Below, piece by piece: positions 1 through 11,849 of a stretch of 64,000 nucleotides of DNA. Within the stretch, counting starts at the first letter, position 1; each line of letters opens with the position of its first letter. Source of the DNA: Apodemus sylvaticus. Taxonomy: Eukaryota; Chordata; Mammalia; Rodentia; Muridae. A program made the position numbers and the translations under genes. The stretch covers positions 41,838,514 to 41,902,513 of the forward strand of contig NC_067487.1 of the NCBI RefSeq assembly GCF_947179515.1, in the 5' to 3' direction. Below the pieces are notes generated by a model, which did not search any database, was not told the origin of the DNA, and worked only from the letters and a program-made list of their open reading frames with translations.

Positions 1-746
1 GTTGTATGATGATATATACCAAATGATTTCACATTAGGTTCTACATACCTGCAGTGTTTTATTAAATTTTTAAATGAAATTTGTCTTTAGAAATGTGTTC
101 ATTCTATTCAATTACTGAATATGTATTTACTTCCTTTATGGTGTTTTAATGGTACAGACCCTACAGTCTGTAGCAGATATTCATTTGCATTGTGTAACAC
201 AAAACAATGGATAAATAATATAGAAACAAATGTGCATGATAATACTCAAATAGAAATTCATTTACTAAAACAGTTAACTGGCTCACAGGATACAGCCTGG
301 TTAATTCTCTTATGGAACTATTAAAAGTGCATACAATAGAAGAGCAGCACCTCGAGGAACAACTTATATCAGATAATAAGAGAACAGAAATGTACTGATT
401 TTGTGACTATAATTACGAAGATTAAAGAGACAAATGTTGGAAGACTATCAACAAGGTAAAGCTGTCATAAGGTAGTTAAATTTATGAACTGTTTGTTTAA
501 TTATTTATTACTTAGATTCTGGACTAAACAATATCATTCAGTGAAAACCCATGAACATTTATATAGTTTTATGGTATTTGTTATACTCAATCTCTGTAGT
601 CCTTCCTGATCTGGATTGTCTACTGCATGATTTAAAAAAGCCATAATTTTGAATCTCACAAGCCTGGCATTTAATAGCATATCTTATATGTCTCCTACAA
701 GCTTTGTTCCCTATCTGTTCACACTGTTAAGCCTGACACATGAATT

Positions 747-782
<36 letters not shown>

Positions 783-1440
783 TCCCTTCCTCCAATAAAT
801 CTAAACAGAACCTCATGATGATGGACTGTAAACACCAGTGGCCATTGTAAGCCAAATGTGGATAACTAAATTTTATGGGATAGATAATAAGATCATTATT
901 AATATAGTAGTCATAGCACGTGTACGCTTGTCATAACAAGTCATGGAGTCTAGCCTATGCAAATATGACTTGATACAATCACTGGAGATTTTTATATATG
1001 TAAAATCATCATACCAATAAACTAGTTGATCTGCATGGGCTTTGTTTAAGCACGTACTTCTTTACATTTTGAACAAATATGTGAGGAACTACCAACGAGG
1101 CCTGAGTGGCTGTGAACGTGTCCTGAGAAAGATCTACAAATTCTCAGGAAACTGAAGGGCAGCAGCAACTGCTGTGTGAATGTTCACTTGAGAGGCAGCT
1201 GTTGAAACAATCAGAACATCTGGAAACATGTAAGCCCTAAGGCTCTGAGACTGGCCAAAGGTATTCTATCACTAACAGGTTTGGGATGTAGAAATAGATG
1301 ATTTCATTCAATGAAGAGTAAGAAACCAACATGGTGCATATGAGAGTCATAGTCCATACCTTTTCTTTGTCTCTCAGATGCAGAAGAAACTTGGGCGACT
1401 CTCTTCAACACCCATAGTAGTTTTGAAAATCTGGGAGGCT
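1..1440. other. Unassigned AT-rich sequence
   Basis: Apart from the AT run at 750-780, I see no gene or clear repeat. All frames are short and lack protein-like composition. Confidence 0.6.
750..780. repeat. (AT)n microsatellite
   Basis: Pure AT dinucleotide run of 31 bp. Confidence 0.97.
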
Positions 1441-1445
1441 GACTA

Positions 1446-1448
<3 letters not shown>

Positions 1449-1493
<45 letters not shown>

Positions 1494-1568
1494 TATGTGT
1501 ATGCAAAAGTGTTTGTGTATGTCTATGTCTATATCTATCTATCATAGAGAGAGAGAGAGAGAGAGAGA
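1449..1568. repeat. Compound (AT)n and (GA)n microsatellite
   Basis: An AT run (1449-1490), a TATG/TATC-rich middle and a GA run (1545-1568). It abuts the minus-strand SINE at 1575. Confidence 0.95.
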
Positions 1569-1574
1569 TGATAA

Positions 1575-1800
1575 AATTTATATAGATGTGCCTAAGTTTG
1601 GGTTTGCGCACATGAGTACAGAGCCCACCAAGGTCCTAGAGAATGCGTGACACCTTGGAGCTAGAGTTACACATGGCTGCTAGCCCCCTTCTCCTGACAG
1701 CACTCCCACAATCCCTGTGGATGCTGAGGACTGAACGTGGCTCCTATACAAGAGCAGTATGCACTCCTACTCTCTCAGCCGTCTCTGTGGCTCTTATCTC
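1575..1800 (-). mobile_element. B3/B4-type SINE, minus strand
   Basis: It contains diagnostic antisense blocks: CTTGGAGCTAGAGTTACA, GGATGCTGAGGACTGAACGTG and CAAGAGCAGTATGCACTC. These match the body of rodent B3/B4-type SINEs. The 5' and 3' limits are blurred. Confidence 0.6.
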
Positions 1801-2524
1801 ACAAATTTTACCAGCAGACATCTGTGGGATAGAGTAGCTATACAGTGTCCCAACCTCGCTTAACTGCAATAGTAACTTTTTTTAAATCTCTATTTGCTAC
1901 ATACAGTTCTGCAGGTCAAAGATCTTGGAAATTTACATGTTTCATCTCACCTGCCATTTTTATCTGCCCAGATATCTGTTTGGAAAGCCCCCAAATGTAT
2001 ATGCCCCCCAAAGTCTGTTCTCCTTTCAGACTAGCTCAGAGAAGTGGCATCTGTTTAAATGTCGGGCTTCTTGGCAAAACTGATTTCCAGAATAATCTCT
2101 TGCCCTTGTTATCTGCTGAATGAATCCTTGAAGAGAGGGATTTCCATTGAAGTAGGTCCTGAAAAGGAAAAGTTTGAAACTCTGGGGAGTTATTTTCTGT
2201 CCTTATTAAAAAAAAAAAAAAAAACAGCCTAGCTGTCTTTGTCATTCGTGTTCAAGTTAACCAACCATTCATCAGTTTGCTGGTACAACAATGTGAATTC
2301 AGTCTGAAAACATCCTTAAAGACACACCAAGAATCTCTGTTATTAATATCCTAGATAATACTCAACTAAATCAGTTGAAATTCAATAGTGCTCATTATAA
2401 TGCTCACTTTAAATATAAGTTGTGCCAAAGGGCTAAACCAGAAATACCTGTGGATATCCATCTATGTGTAGAAAAATACATAATATTATGAATATATAAG
2501 GGAATCAAGAAAATTAAGTTAAAA

Positions 2525-2735
2525 GTGGGGCTGGAGAGATGGCTTAGTGTCTACGCTGCTCTTGTAGAGGACATTGGTTTGGTTTTCAGCATCTACGTGG
2601 AGGTTCACAACAAACTGTAGCTCTGGTTTCAGAGGATCACACTCCCACTTCTAATCCAGAAAAACACGTGTTTTCATATGTGCGTGTGGTGCACATATAA
2701 AATCATATATATATGATTTTTAAATAAAAAAATCA
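2525..2735 (+). mobile_element. B2 SINE
   Basis: It opens with the tRNA-derived B2 head GGGGCTGGAGAGATGGCTTA and ends in an AT/A-rich tail with ATAAAA. The tail contains a 22-bp perfect palindrome at 2699-2720. RNA polymerase III SINE, moved by L1 machinery. Confidence 0.85.
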
Positions 2736-4194
2736 GACATTATACTTTAAGCGTAGAAAAGATAAAAGTATATAAGTATAGAAATCTATGATCTTTTCTA
2801 ATTGTTTGGTAATTTTCTCATGTCTTTTTTTGTTTGTTTGTTTTATTGTTTGTTGATGGAAGAATCTGGAATTCAAGAAAACAACAGAAAATTAGAAGAT
2901 CGTATACATTGTGAAATTTGTGTTGAAAAACACTATTTTCAAATAATAGTTTCTAGAGTTAATTGATTAAAATTTTGGCTTATCAACTTCTTCTATAAGA
3001 ACTGTTTCATCAAAATCCTGAGTCACATGAATAGGACACATAGTCTGCTTGATCTATTTTAACATCCCCTTCAGGGCATTTTAGCAAATTAAAAACATGA
3101 TTTCCATACCAGTCTAAATCATTGAACCTACCATGGAGCTGTGCAAGGCCTATAAAGTCTCATGTCAACATGCCGGTCCTGGTGAATTTATTGCTTGTTC
3201 AACTAGAACACAATTGTATTGAACCATGTGAAATTCACATTAAATACCACTATCTCACATCCAGTATTCCCATTAACATCTGTCTGTCCTCTATTGGCCT
3301 AGTCTTTGCTATTCATGAAGATTTCAGCATATGATAACTGTCTTCTAGAAGTCAGTCCATTAGAGCCTGATTTCTCATATATTTCCTTGTATGTTACTTA
3401 CCATGGCAGGGACCAGCCACACAATTCCTTTCAGAGAATGTTTACAATTCTAAAGCATATATATATATATTAGTTCAGTGAATTGAAAATATTTTTCAGT
3501 TCAAATGTCATTTTGGGAATATCCCAACTCCCACACACAATGGATCACATTCTTAGGGGAAAGTGCTTTATCTCATAGCACATGCTATTAGAAGGTTGCC
3601 TTGGGATTCTTTCATAGGATGACCTTCCCCCAGATAGTATAGTCTCGGCCTTTTAACCATATTAGGGGACCATCCCACAATTGCTACTAGAATGAGGATG
3701 TGTGCCATTTCATGCTGTGTTGGTAAAGCATGTATGAGCATTAGCTTTGGGAGTGACTCACACTCACTTGAATAGATTTTCAAACACGTCAAGGGCCTGT
3801 CTGTCTCTAAACTCATTATTTTTGTGTTAGGTCTCTATTAAGGTAAGAAGTATTACACAACTCTTTCTGAGTGTTTCTATTCACTCTGATAGATGGTAAT
3901 AACACACCACAGAAGAGATTCTGTCTAACCTTACTTGGTGAACCAATGGGTTTGCCGCCACATGAGTGATTTGGATTTTACATCACTGTAAAGCTCCCCG
4001 CAGTGTGGGTTACAACTCAGACTGTCTCCTATGCTAAAGTCCATTGAACAATATGAGGCAGGTACAACCCCAAAGCTCTCACAAAGTCAGCAGCTGTCAC
4101 CACATCCTTCATAGCAAGGAGTGGTCTTATTTGTCCTGTGAGTTTCATGAGCCCCTTGAGTCTGGTAGGATTTATAGGCAATGTTCAAATCCAG

Positions 4195-4410
4195 TGGAAA
4201 CAGCTATATAAGACACTGCAGTGCAGGTCTATTAAAGAAAAAGCCAATAGGAACATTCTGTGAGTAGTCTTCAGAGAGAAGTACCATTCAAGTAAATGTT
4301 CCATCAGTGAAGGATGGACCTGGAAGTATAAGAAGTAAGCTCTTTCTTCTCCACTTTGCTTTTGTCTCTGACATGTTATCACACCAGTAGAAATACTAAC
4401 ACGACCACGT
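4195..4410 (-). mobile_element. Murine LTR/MaLR-like repeat fragment
   Basis: The minus strand reads GTATTTCTACTGGTGTGATAAC, then CTTATACTTCCAGGTCCATC. It resembles a very common murine repeat whose consensus starts with a TTTCTATTGCTGTGATAAA-type block. It is degraded and the edges are approximate. Confidence 0.5.
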
Positions 4411-5741
4411 TTACTGCCTTGTATTATTAGCATTATATCCCCCATAGAGCTCTAAAAATTACAATGGTGTTATATATATACAAGGATGTCTAAGTCTACA
4501 AAATTAATAAAAAATTAAAAATAGTAAAAGGTAAGCTGCTAGTAATGTCTATTCCTATGTCGAATTAGTGAAATAGAAAGGAAGAGTAGATTTGAAAAAG
4601 TTTGTCTAAAATAATCTAATAATTGTTTCAATATTTCTAGGTATATTTGTGTGGTTAATTGATTTTCTAGTTATTTTGTTAATAGAATACTCACCTATAT
4701 TATATCAAATGACTGAGATTTAAATTAAGGTTCAGATTTCCTTGCCAGTTTTATTATTCAAATGTTTTATTATAAAATATCAGAAAACACACATTACTGG
4801 ATGCATATAGAATGTTCTTACCAAGTGTAGGTTGGAAATCCTGAGAAATTTACAAATATGTTACCATTTCATTGAGCAGCAAGATTCTGTGCCACCCTCA
4901 CTCAGATAGATACCGCAGCAGATCTGTTACAGGTGTACTCATACAGCTACTCCAGAAGACTCTGTTACAGGTGTGGTAACTAGGATGTGAGGCCACAGTT
5001 ACTTGTCAGCTGTACCAACTCTGTTACTCATCTCCTCATCTCCCAGAAACATTCTGTAGCAATTGCCAGAAATACTACTCCTAAATTACTACATATTTAA
5101 ATGAAATGCAAATTTCAATTCATTTTGCGATATCTGAAAGATAAACTCCTTAATACAATGTATGCTTGAAAAATCTAAGAGATTAAGAACCTTAATGTGA
5201 AAAGCCTGAGAGAAAACAGAATCCTCAGCAACAACCACAATGCAAAAATTTACTCCTACAATTCAACAAAAGACATTTCATCTTAATGAATATATTAAGA
5301 TTATACTGAAAGGATTTTCCATAGCTTATAGAACACCCAGAGTCTAACTACAAGCATTTTCCTTCATCTATAACTCACTTAATTCATAATGTCTTAAGTT
5401 TCCAAATTAAAATCACTTTTAATTAAAGAATTTCTGCCAACCACGGAAACAAAGAATACTATATTTCTAAATATAAGTGAATAAGTGAATATAATATTTA
5501 CCAAAATTACTTCTCTATTTAAATGGAAAAGGGGGGAAAGCCATATTCTATAAACCAGACAGCAACTAGTTTCAGGTGTTTCCTGTTAATAAATTAGAAT
5601 AAATTTAGGACCAGACCTGTGAAATTATTCCCCTTATTCAAAAAAAATCAATGATTTGATGTTTATTCTTTTTTTATGGGAGTTCATAATTTAAAAGGTT
5701 ATGTCATTTATCCTTAAGTTCTTAAGTACGTTATATATTAC

Positions 5742-5772
5742 TTTCTTTTTTCCTTTCTTTCTTCCTTTCTTC

Positions 5773-5835
<63 letters not shown>

Positions 5836-5842
5836 TCCTTTT
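5742..5842. repeat. (TTTC)n microsatellite
   Basis: About 100 bp of TTTC on the plus strand with a few TTCC interruptions. A purine-rich tract follows at 5873-6032. Confidence 0.97.
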
Positions 5843-5872
5843 TGTATATATTAGAGTTTATTCAGGGCATAC

Positions 5873-6032
5873 GGAGGAGAGTTGAGAGGGTAGTAGAGAC
5901 AGAGAAAGGCAGAGAGAGAGGGAGAGAAAGAGAGAGTAGAGGAGTAGAGATGGACCATGAACAAGTGGGGGGGTGGGGAGAGAGGGAGCAGGAGGAGAGG
6001 ACAGAGGGAGAGCAAGGAGGCAAGAGAGGGCC
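5873..6032. repeat. GA-rich polypurine tract
   Basis: About 160 bp almost wholly A and G on the plus strand (GGAGAG/AGAGAGGG-type). The open frames across it are low-complexity shadows. Confidence 0.85.
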
Positions 6033-6815
6033 CCTATACATTTTCAAATGACCAAGTAGGGTACTGAAATAATGTGAGTGGTTAAGAATCTGAGGAAACT
6101 GTTCTATTTACTATTAGTGATCAATCATATATTTTGTGTGCGTTACTCTACAATCACAGGTACAACATTCTATTAAATATGTCCCCTGCTTCAAGAGACT
6201 TTTCTCTACCTCTGATTAAACAGTGAGCAAACTCAGAGGCCAGGTTTATAAAGCAGTCTTATTATTTGGAAGTGAGATTTAAAAGGCAAGCCTGAGATTC
6301 ATGAGGAAAGAATCGAAAGGAAGATGCCAAGCATGTCAACCATCAATGAATGCACTGTGCTCTCTGATGAAAGAATAAAAAAAAACATCTTTCATTGAAA
6401 GACAAAGCTGTACATAGTAAAAGAGAGAGTTGTTGTGAGGAAAGGTAGGTTGGAACCTTGAGCCCAGGTTGAAGTTGCCTTGGTAGGAAATAGAATTTAT
6501 CACAACTGATAGAGTAGAAGACAGACTCCTTTAACAGGGAAGATCAGAACTTGATGGCACTGATTTTGAAGGGTTATTTTATTTAAACAATCCTACCAGA
6601 GCAATGTGTCTATATAGAAATAATATAGTTAAAAACTAATAAACATCGAATTTTAACTGTTTGAAATTTGACTGTAGAATATTGCAAAGACAGACATGTA
6701 TTAAAACATCTCACCTTCATTTAAAAATAAGCACATTGATGGAGTTACTAAGTGGAGGTTATTTGTGAACTTTCAGTTACAACAGAAAATCCATGAGGAA
6801 AAAAATGTCACAAAT

Positions 6816-6817
<2 letters not shown>

Positions 6818-6883
<66 letters not shown>
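6818..6883. repeat. (AT)n microsatellite, 66 bp
   Basis: Uninterrupted AT run. Confidence 0.98.
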
Positions 6884-6886
<3 letters not shown>

Positions 6887-7195
6887 GGTGCCAAAACTTA
6901 AATGAGAAGGATCTGGAAATGTATCTTTAAAAATCACAAACACAGTTGAGAGGGGAGTACACAGAGAAAAATGACTGAGGGCCAAGGACTGAAACTTGGA
7001 AGTGTCAGTGATTGAACAAAGAAACAGAGAAGATTGCCAGTGCAGGAAACAAAGGATTAATCAGGGAATCAGGAAGCCAACCAAGAAGGCTGGTCACTAA
7101 AGCCAATAGAATAAGGCAGCTGATGGAGGGTGGAGCACCAGTTTCAAATGCTACAAAACCACCAAAGACAGCAAGGAAAAGACTCTGATTGCCCA

Positions 7196-7325
7196 GCCTC
7201 TCCCTGTGTCTTTTCCTCTCTGGCCCTCTGTCTGTCTCTATCTCTCTTCCTCTCTTTGTCTTCCTTTCTTTATCTGCCTTTTTCTCTCTGTCTCTCTGTC
7301 TCTCTCTCACACACACACATACATG

Positions 7326-7401
<76 letters not shown>
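7196..7401. repeat. Pyrimidine tract, (CA)n and (GA)n compound array
   Basis: A TCTC/TCTG-rich segment (7196-7306) leads to (CA)n (7307-7364) and (GA)n (7365-7401). Confidence 0.96.
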
Positions 7402-7406
<5 letters not shown>

Positions 7407-7979
7407 ATCCAGTGAGGTGTAGTTTATAAGTATATGTTATGCTTTAATCTGTCTGAAGCTCTGTGAAAATGCATTTACAGTAGATCTTGTAAAAATTTTA
7501 AATTTTTTACATCATCAGAAGCAGTCAATGGTCTATAGTATTATACAAAGTCACATCTCTGTGACATTACCAATGTCTAATAAAGTGACAATTTCCATGC
7601 CATGAGACTTTGTTTACTGGAAAAACAAACTCCTTAAAAGCATAACCAGCAATACTGCTGAAGTTGTATTATATTTCAATGCATTATCCTTCATTCATTT
7701 GTCAAAAAAAAAGACTCCATATGAAAAAGGACTATGGGATTTACCAGAAGAGAGTGTTCTGAAGAGTTAACTGATGTTGGAAAATGAGTATGTTATAAAT
7801 CTATGATATTAACTTAATTACAAATGGCTTTGAAGAGCCTATATATTTTGTACACTTCCCAATACAGGTAAATTGTTTTATCGGGAGCAACACAATAACA
7901 TCACTGAAGTTAGAAACATAATGTATACAATGAAAGCAAGTTCACAGAACTAAGTGACTACATTTTTTAAAAAAAAATG

Positions 7980-8225
7980 GAGAGAGATCTCTGGTGGTTC
8001 AGACTGAAAGCTCCAAGGATACAGGTTAGTTGACTCTGTCTTCCTGTGGAGTTCCTATCCCCTTTGGTGCCCACAATCCTTCCTCCTGTTCTTCCATCAG
8101 AGTCCCCAAGCTGCATCCACTGTTTGGCTGTGGGTCTCTGTATTTGTCTGGGTCAGCTGCTGAGTCTGCAAGCATAACAGTGTATCATTAATAGTGGTAA
8201 GGATTGGTGCTTGCCATTGTAGCCA
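7980..8225 (-). mobile_element. Decayed L1 3' UTR fragment (Lx-type)
   Basis: The minus strand resembles the 3' UTR of older murine L1 elements. The plus strand reads as the familiar antisense blocks around CTGGTGGTTCAGACTGAAAG, TTTGGCTGTGGGTCTCTG and CTGCAAGCATAACAGTGTATC. An internal part of the consensus appears deleted between the last two. The family call comes from recalled consensus blocks, not an alignment. Confidence 0.65.
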
Positions 8226-9343
8226 TTCAATAATGCACCTGACAGCTCTACAGCAAGGAGAAGAAATCAAATCCCAAAAGGAGTCGATGACAAGAAATCA
8301 TCAAACTCAGGGCTTAAATCACTAAAATAGAAACAAACAAAAAAGCAACGAAATACAAAAACTTAATTAAACAAAAGCTTCTTTGAGAAAAATCAATGAT
8401 TGACAAAAACCCTTGGTCCAATTAACTAGGCAGTAGAGAGAGAAGATATAATTTCACAAAACAAGAGATGAAAAAGGAGACACAAGAACAGACACTGAGG
8501 AAATCCAGAGAATCAAAAAGACATATTTTAAAGACTTATATTCCATCAAATGGAAAATTGAAAATACATGGATAATTTTTTTCAATTTGTATCACCTACC
8601 AGAGTTAAATCAATATCATTTAAGCTATAAATCCTAATGAAATAGAACTAGTCATTAAAAGTCTCTCAACCAAAAAAGCTAAAGTGAGATAGTTTTACCA
8701 CAGAGTTCTAACAGTGTCAATATCAACACTCCTCAAATCATTTCATAAAATAGAAAAAGAAGAAACATTATCCAATTCATTTTATTAGGTAACAATTACC
8801 CCAATACCTAAGCTACATATAAATCCAACAAAGAAAGAGTATTACACACGATATAAACATAGATGCAAAAATTCTCAATAAAATAGTTGTAAACTAAATC
8901 TATGAACACTTCAAAAAGATCATCCACAATGATCAAATAGGCTTAATCTCAGAGATGCAGAGATAATTTAGCATATGTAAATCTACCATATTAAAAAACT
9001 GAAATATTAAAACTACATGTTCAAATCATTAGCTGCAAAAAAGACATTTAATAAAACTCCAATACTCCTTTATGATAAAAGTACTGAAAGTTTAGAGAAA
9101 ACAAAGGACATACCTCCAGCACAGCAAAGGCAATTTACAGAGAAGCCCCGAATCAATACCAATTTAAATGGAGAAAGATTCAAGGCAATATTAGTAAACT
9201 CAGGAACAAGACAAGGTTTCCACTCTCTCCTATTCAACATAGTACTTGAACTCTTAGCTAGAGCAGTAAGATAACTGAGAAAGCTCAGTGGGATATGTAC
9301 AAACTGAATAGGATGAAATCAAAGTATTTTTATCTTTCGATAC

Positions 9344-9367
9344 TATGATAACATATATGTTATCATA
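9344..9367. other. 24-bp perfect palindrome
   Basis: A self-complementary sequence centred between 9355 and 9356 (left half TATGATAACATA). It lies where the old L1 should encode the RT active-site region. Confidence 0.9.
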
Positions 9368-9889
9368 AAATTCCACTTAAAAATTCCACTAGGAATCTTT
9401 TACAGCTGATAAATGTTTCCAATAAATGCTTTCAGAAAAGGAGCTAGATACAAAAAAACAAAAAACAAAAAAACAGCAGCTATACAATCTAAAAACAACA
9501 AATGGGATAAAATTCCAATACCTTTCACCATAGTCACAAAAAAGTAAAGTATGATGAGGTATCTTTAATCTAAACAAGCAAGACACTTGAAGAAAATATC
9601 AAAAAGATAGAATGATGTCTTATGCTTATGAATTGGTAGGATTAACATAATAAAATATTAAAAATGCATTCTACCAAACAGCAATCAACAGATTCAATGC
9701 AATCCCCATCAAAATTCAACATAATTCATCAAATATCTTAAAAGGAGAATGTTCAGCTTAATATAGAAACATACAAAACCCAAGATAGCTAAAATGATCC
9801 TGAATAATAAAAGAACTGTTGGAGGTTTTACCATTCTTGACCTCAAACTACAGACCTATAGCAATCAAAATTAGCCTGGTGTTGGCAGG

Positions 9890-9912
9890 CACACACACAC
9901 ACACACACACAC

Positions 9913-9946
<34 letters not shown>
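9890..9946. repeat. (CA)n microsatellite inside old L1
   Basis: CA run with one ACAA interruption, within the decayed ORF2. Confidence 0.97.
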
Positions 9947-9947
<1 letters not shown>

Positions 9948-10273
9948 CAAGGGAATTGAATTGAAGACCCAAGCAAAAAGCCATACATCTGGACAACTAC
10001 ACGTCGTAGAAGAATCCAAATAGATTCATACTTACACCCTGCACAAAACTCAACTCCATAGAATCAAAGACACAATATAAAATCAGATAACTGAGCCTAA
10101 AAGAGAAAAAATGGGAAATAGCCTTGAACTTATTAGCACAGAAAGAAACTTTTGAATAGAACACCATTTGCACAGACACTAAGATCAACAAACAATGAGG
10201 CCTCATGAAACTGAAAAGTTTTGGGCAACAATGGACACTGTTACTGAGACAAAGGCCAAATGGCAGCCTACAT

Positions 10274-10403
10274 AATGGAAAAGGATGGTTACTAGTTACT
10301 CATCTAATAAAGGGCTAATTTCCAAAATATATAATGAACTCAAAAATACCCACTCTATATATCAAGAAAACAAATAACCCAATTAAAAATAGGGTACAGA
10401 TCT
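10274..10403 (+). repeat. 130-bp direct duplication, left copy
   Basis: This is old L1 ORF2 sequence starting AATGGAAAAGGATGG and ending AGATCT. The same 130 bp recurs at 11048-11177 with about six substitutions and no length change, at the other edge of the inserted L1. Confidence 0.9.
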
Positions 10404-11047
10404 TTTTTAAAATTTTTTTTCTTTATTGATATATTTTTTATTTACATTTCAAATGATTTCCCCTTTTCTGGGTCCCCACTCCCCACAAGTCCCATAAGCC
10501 CTCTCTTCCCTCCTCCTGTTCCTCCATCTACCCCTTCCCACTTCCCTGTTCTGGTATTCCCCTATATTGTTGCACTGAGTCTTTCCAGAACCAGGGACCA
10601 CTCCTCCATTCTTTTTGGACATCATTTAATATGTGGATTATGTCTTGGGTATTCAAAGTTTCTAGGCTAATATCCACTTATCAGTGAGTGCATACCATGA
10701 TTGATCTTTTGAGACTGGGTTACCTCACTTAGTATGATGTTCTCCAGTTCCATCCATTTGTCTAAGAATTTCATGAATTCATTGTTTCTAATGGCTGAAT
10801 AGTACTCCACTGTGTAAATATACCACATTTTTTTGTATCCATTCCTCCGTTGAGAGACACCTGGGTTTTTTCCAGCTTCTGGCTACTACAAATAGGGCTG
10901 CTATGAACATAGTGGAGCATGTGTCCTTATTGCATGCTGAAGAATTCTCTGGGTATATGCCCAGGAGTGATATAGCAGGGTCCTCTGAAAGTGTCATGCC
11001 CAGTTTTCTGAGGAACCGCCAGACTGATTTCCAAAATGGTTGCACCA
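10404..11047 (-). mobile_element. 5'-truncated L1 inserted into the older L1, with long target duplication
   Basis: The minus-strand L1 3' end begins with a T-tract (complement of the A-tail), then the 3' UTR and ORF2 C-terminal codons. Frame 10788-11048 reads MVQPFWKSVWRFLRKLG..., matching the intact L1 just after its cysteine motif. It sits inside the plus-strand L1 and is flanked by two 130-bp copies of host sequence (10274-10403 and 11048-11177) that differ at about six positions. It is older than the intact L1. Confidence 0.88.
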
Positions 11048-11177
11048 AATGGAAAAGGATGGTTACTAGTTACTCATGTAATAAAGGGCTAATTTCCAAA
11101 ATATATAAAGAACTCAAAAATACCCACTATATATATCAAGAAAACAAATAACCCAGTTAAAAATAGTGTAGAGATCT
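11048..11177 (+). repeat. 130-bp direct duplication, right copy
   Basis: This is the second copy of 10274-10403. The old plus-strand L1 resumes from here without a break. Confidence 0.9.
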
Positions 11178-11640
11178 AAGCAGAATTCTCCAATAGGAAA
11201 CTAAATTGGCTGAGGAACATGTTCAACACCCATAGTTATTAGAGAAATGCAAATCAAAATGGCTTTGAGTTTTCATTATGGACCTCTTGGAATGGTTGAG
11301 ACCAATAGGAAGAGTGACCACACACACTGGCAAGGATGTGAAATCAAAGGAGCACCCATCCATTGCTGGTGGGAGTGCAAACTTGTACAAGCACTATGAA
11401 AATCAGTGTGGCAATTTCTTAGGAAGGTGAAAGTAAATCTATCTCAAGATCCAGCTATATCACTTTTGGGGATATACCATAAGATGTTTCATCCTACCAC
11501 AGAAACACTTGCTCAACCATTTTCATTGCCACTCCACTCATAATATATGGAAATTGGAAACTACCTAGATGTCCCTCAACAGAAGACTTGATAAAGAAAA
11601 TATGTTACATTTACACAATGGAATATTACTCAGGATCTAG
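11178..11640 (+). mobile_element. Old L1 ORF2 C-terminal fragment, distal part
   Basis: It continues the element of 8240-10403. The cysteine-rich region survives near 11355-11385 (CATTGCTGGTGGGAGTGCAA), followed by the segment before the ORF2 C-terminus (TTTACACAATGGAATATTAC near 11610). It is heavily mutated and has no open frame. Confidence 0.82.
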
Positions 11641-11832
11641 ACTCAATTCCCTAATATTGCAAACAACAAATCCACAGAACCCCTAATATATTAAAATCAA
11701 ATATCAAAAACCTTATATTATAATATCAAAGAATAATAAATCATTATGTATTACTTGAACTAAGGATATCTCCAATTATTATTCCATTTAGCAGCTAAGC
11801 CATTGAGTTTAATAAAGACACAAAAGGAATCA

Positions 11833-11849
11833 CTATTTTCAAATCTTTT
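11833..11849. repeat. Left target-site duplication of the twin-primed L1
   Basis: The 17-bp CTATTTTCAAATCTTTT is identical to 12702-12718. Confidence 0.93.

Larger units (their letters stand above)
1801..5741. other. Mostly unassigned AT-rich sequence
   Basis: Outside the B2 at 2525-2735 and the LTR-like fragment at 4195-4410 nothing is recognised. There is an A-run at 2208-2224 and short AT runs near 3461 and 4471. Confidence 0.6.
6033..7979. other. Unassigned sequence around microsatellites
   Basis: Nothing beyond the arrays at 6818-6883 and 7196-7401 could be identified. Confidence 0.6.
8240..10403 (+). mobile_element. Old, decayed L1 ORF2 fragment, proximal part
   Basis: This is plus-strand L1 ORF2 with many stops and indels. 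Recognisable pieces are the region before the RT domain near 8370-8700 (weak match to the FFEKINKIDKPL region) and the RT segment near 9150-9270 (NLNGERFKAI, then SGTRQGF and LFNIVLELLARA). The region upstream of the C-terminal domain lies near 9650-10260. A (CA)n tract interrupts it at 9890-9946. It continues at 11048-11640 after a younger L1 insertion. Confidence 0.85.

Noticed and set aside
5742..5842. Regular repeats as a CRISPR-like array
   Set aside because: Tandem tetranucleotides without spacers in a vertebrate genome; a microsatellite.
5701..6051. 116-codon frame with FLSFFLSF repeats
   Set aside because: Translation of (TTTC)n and the adjoining purine tract.
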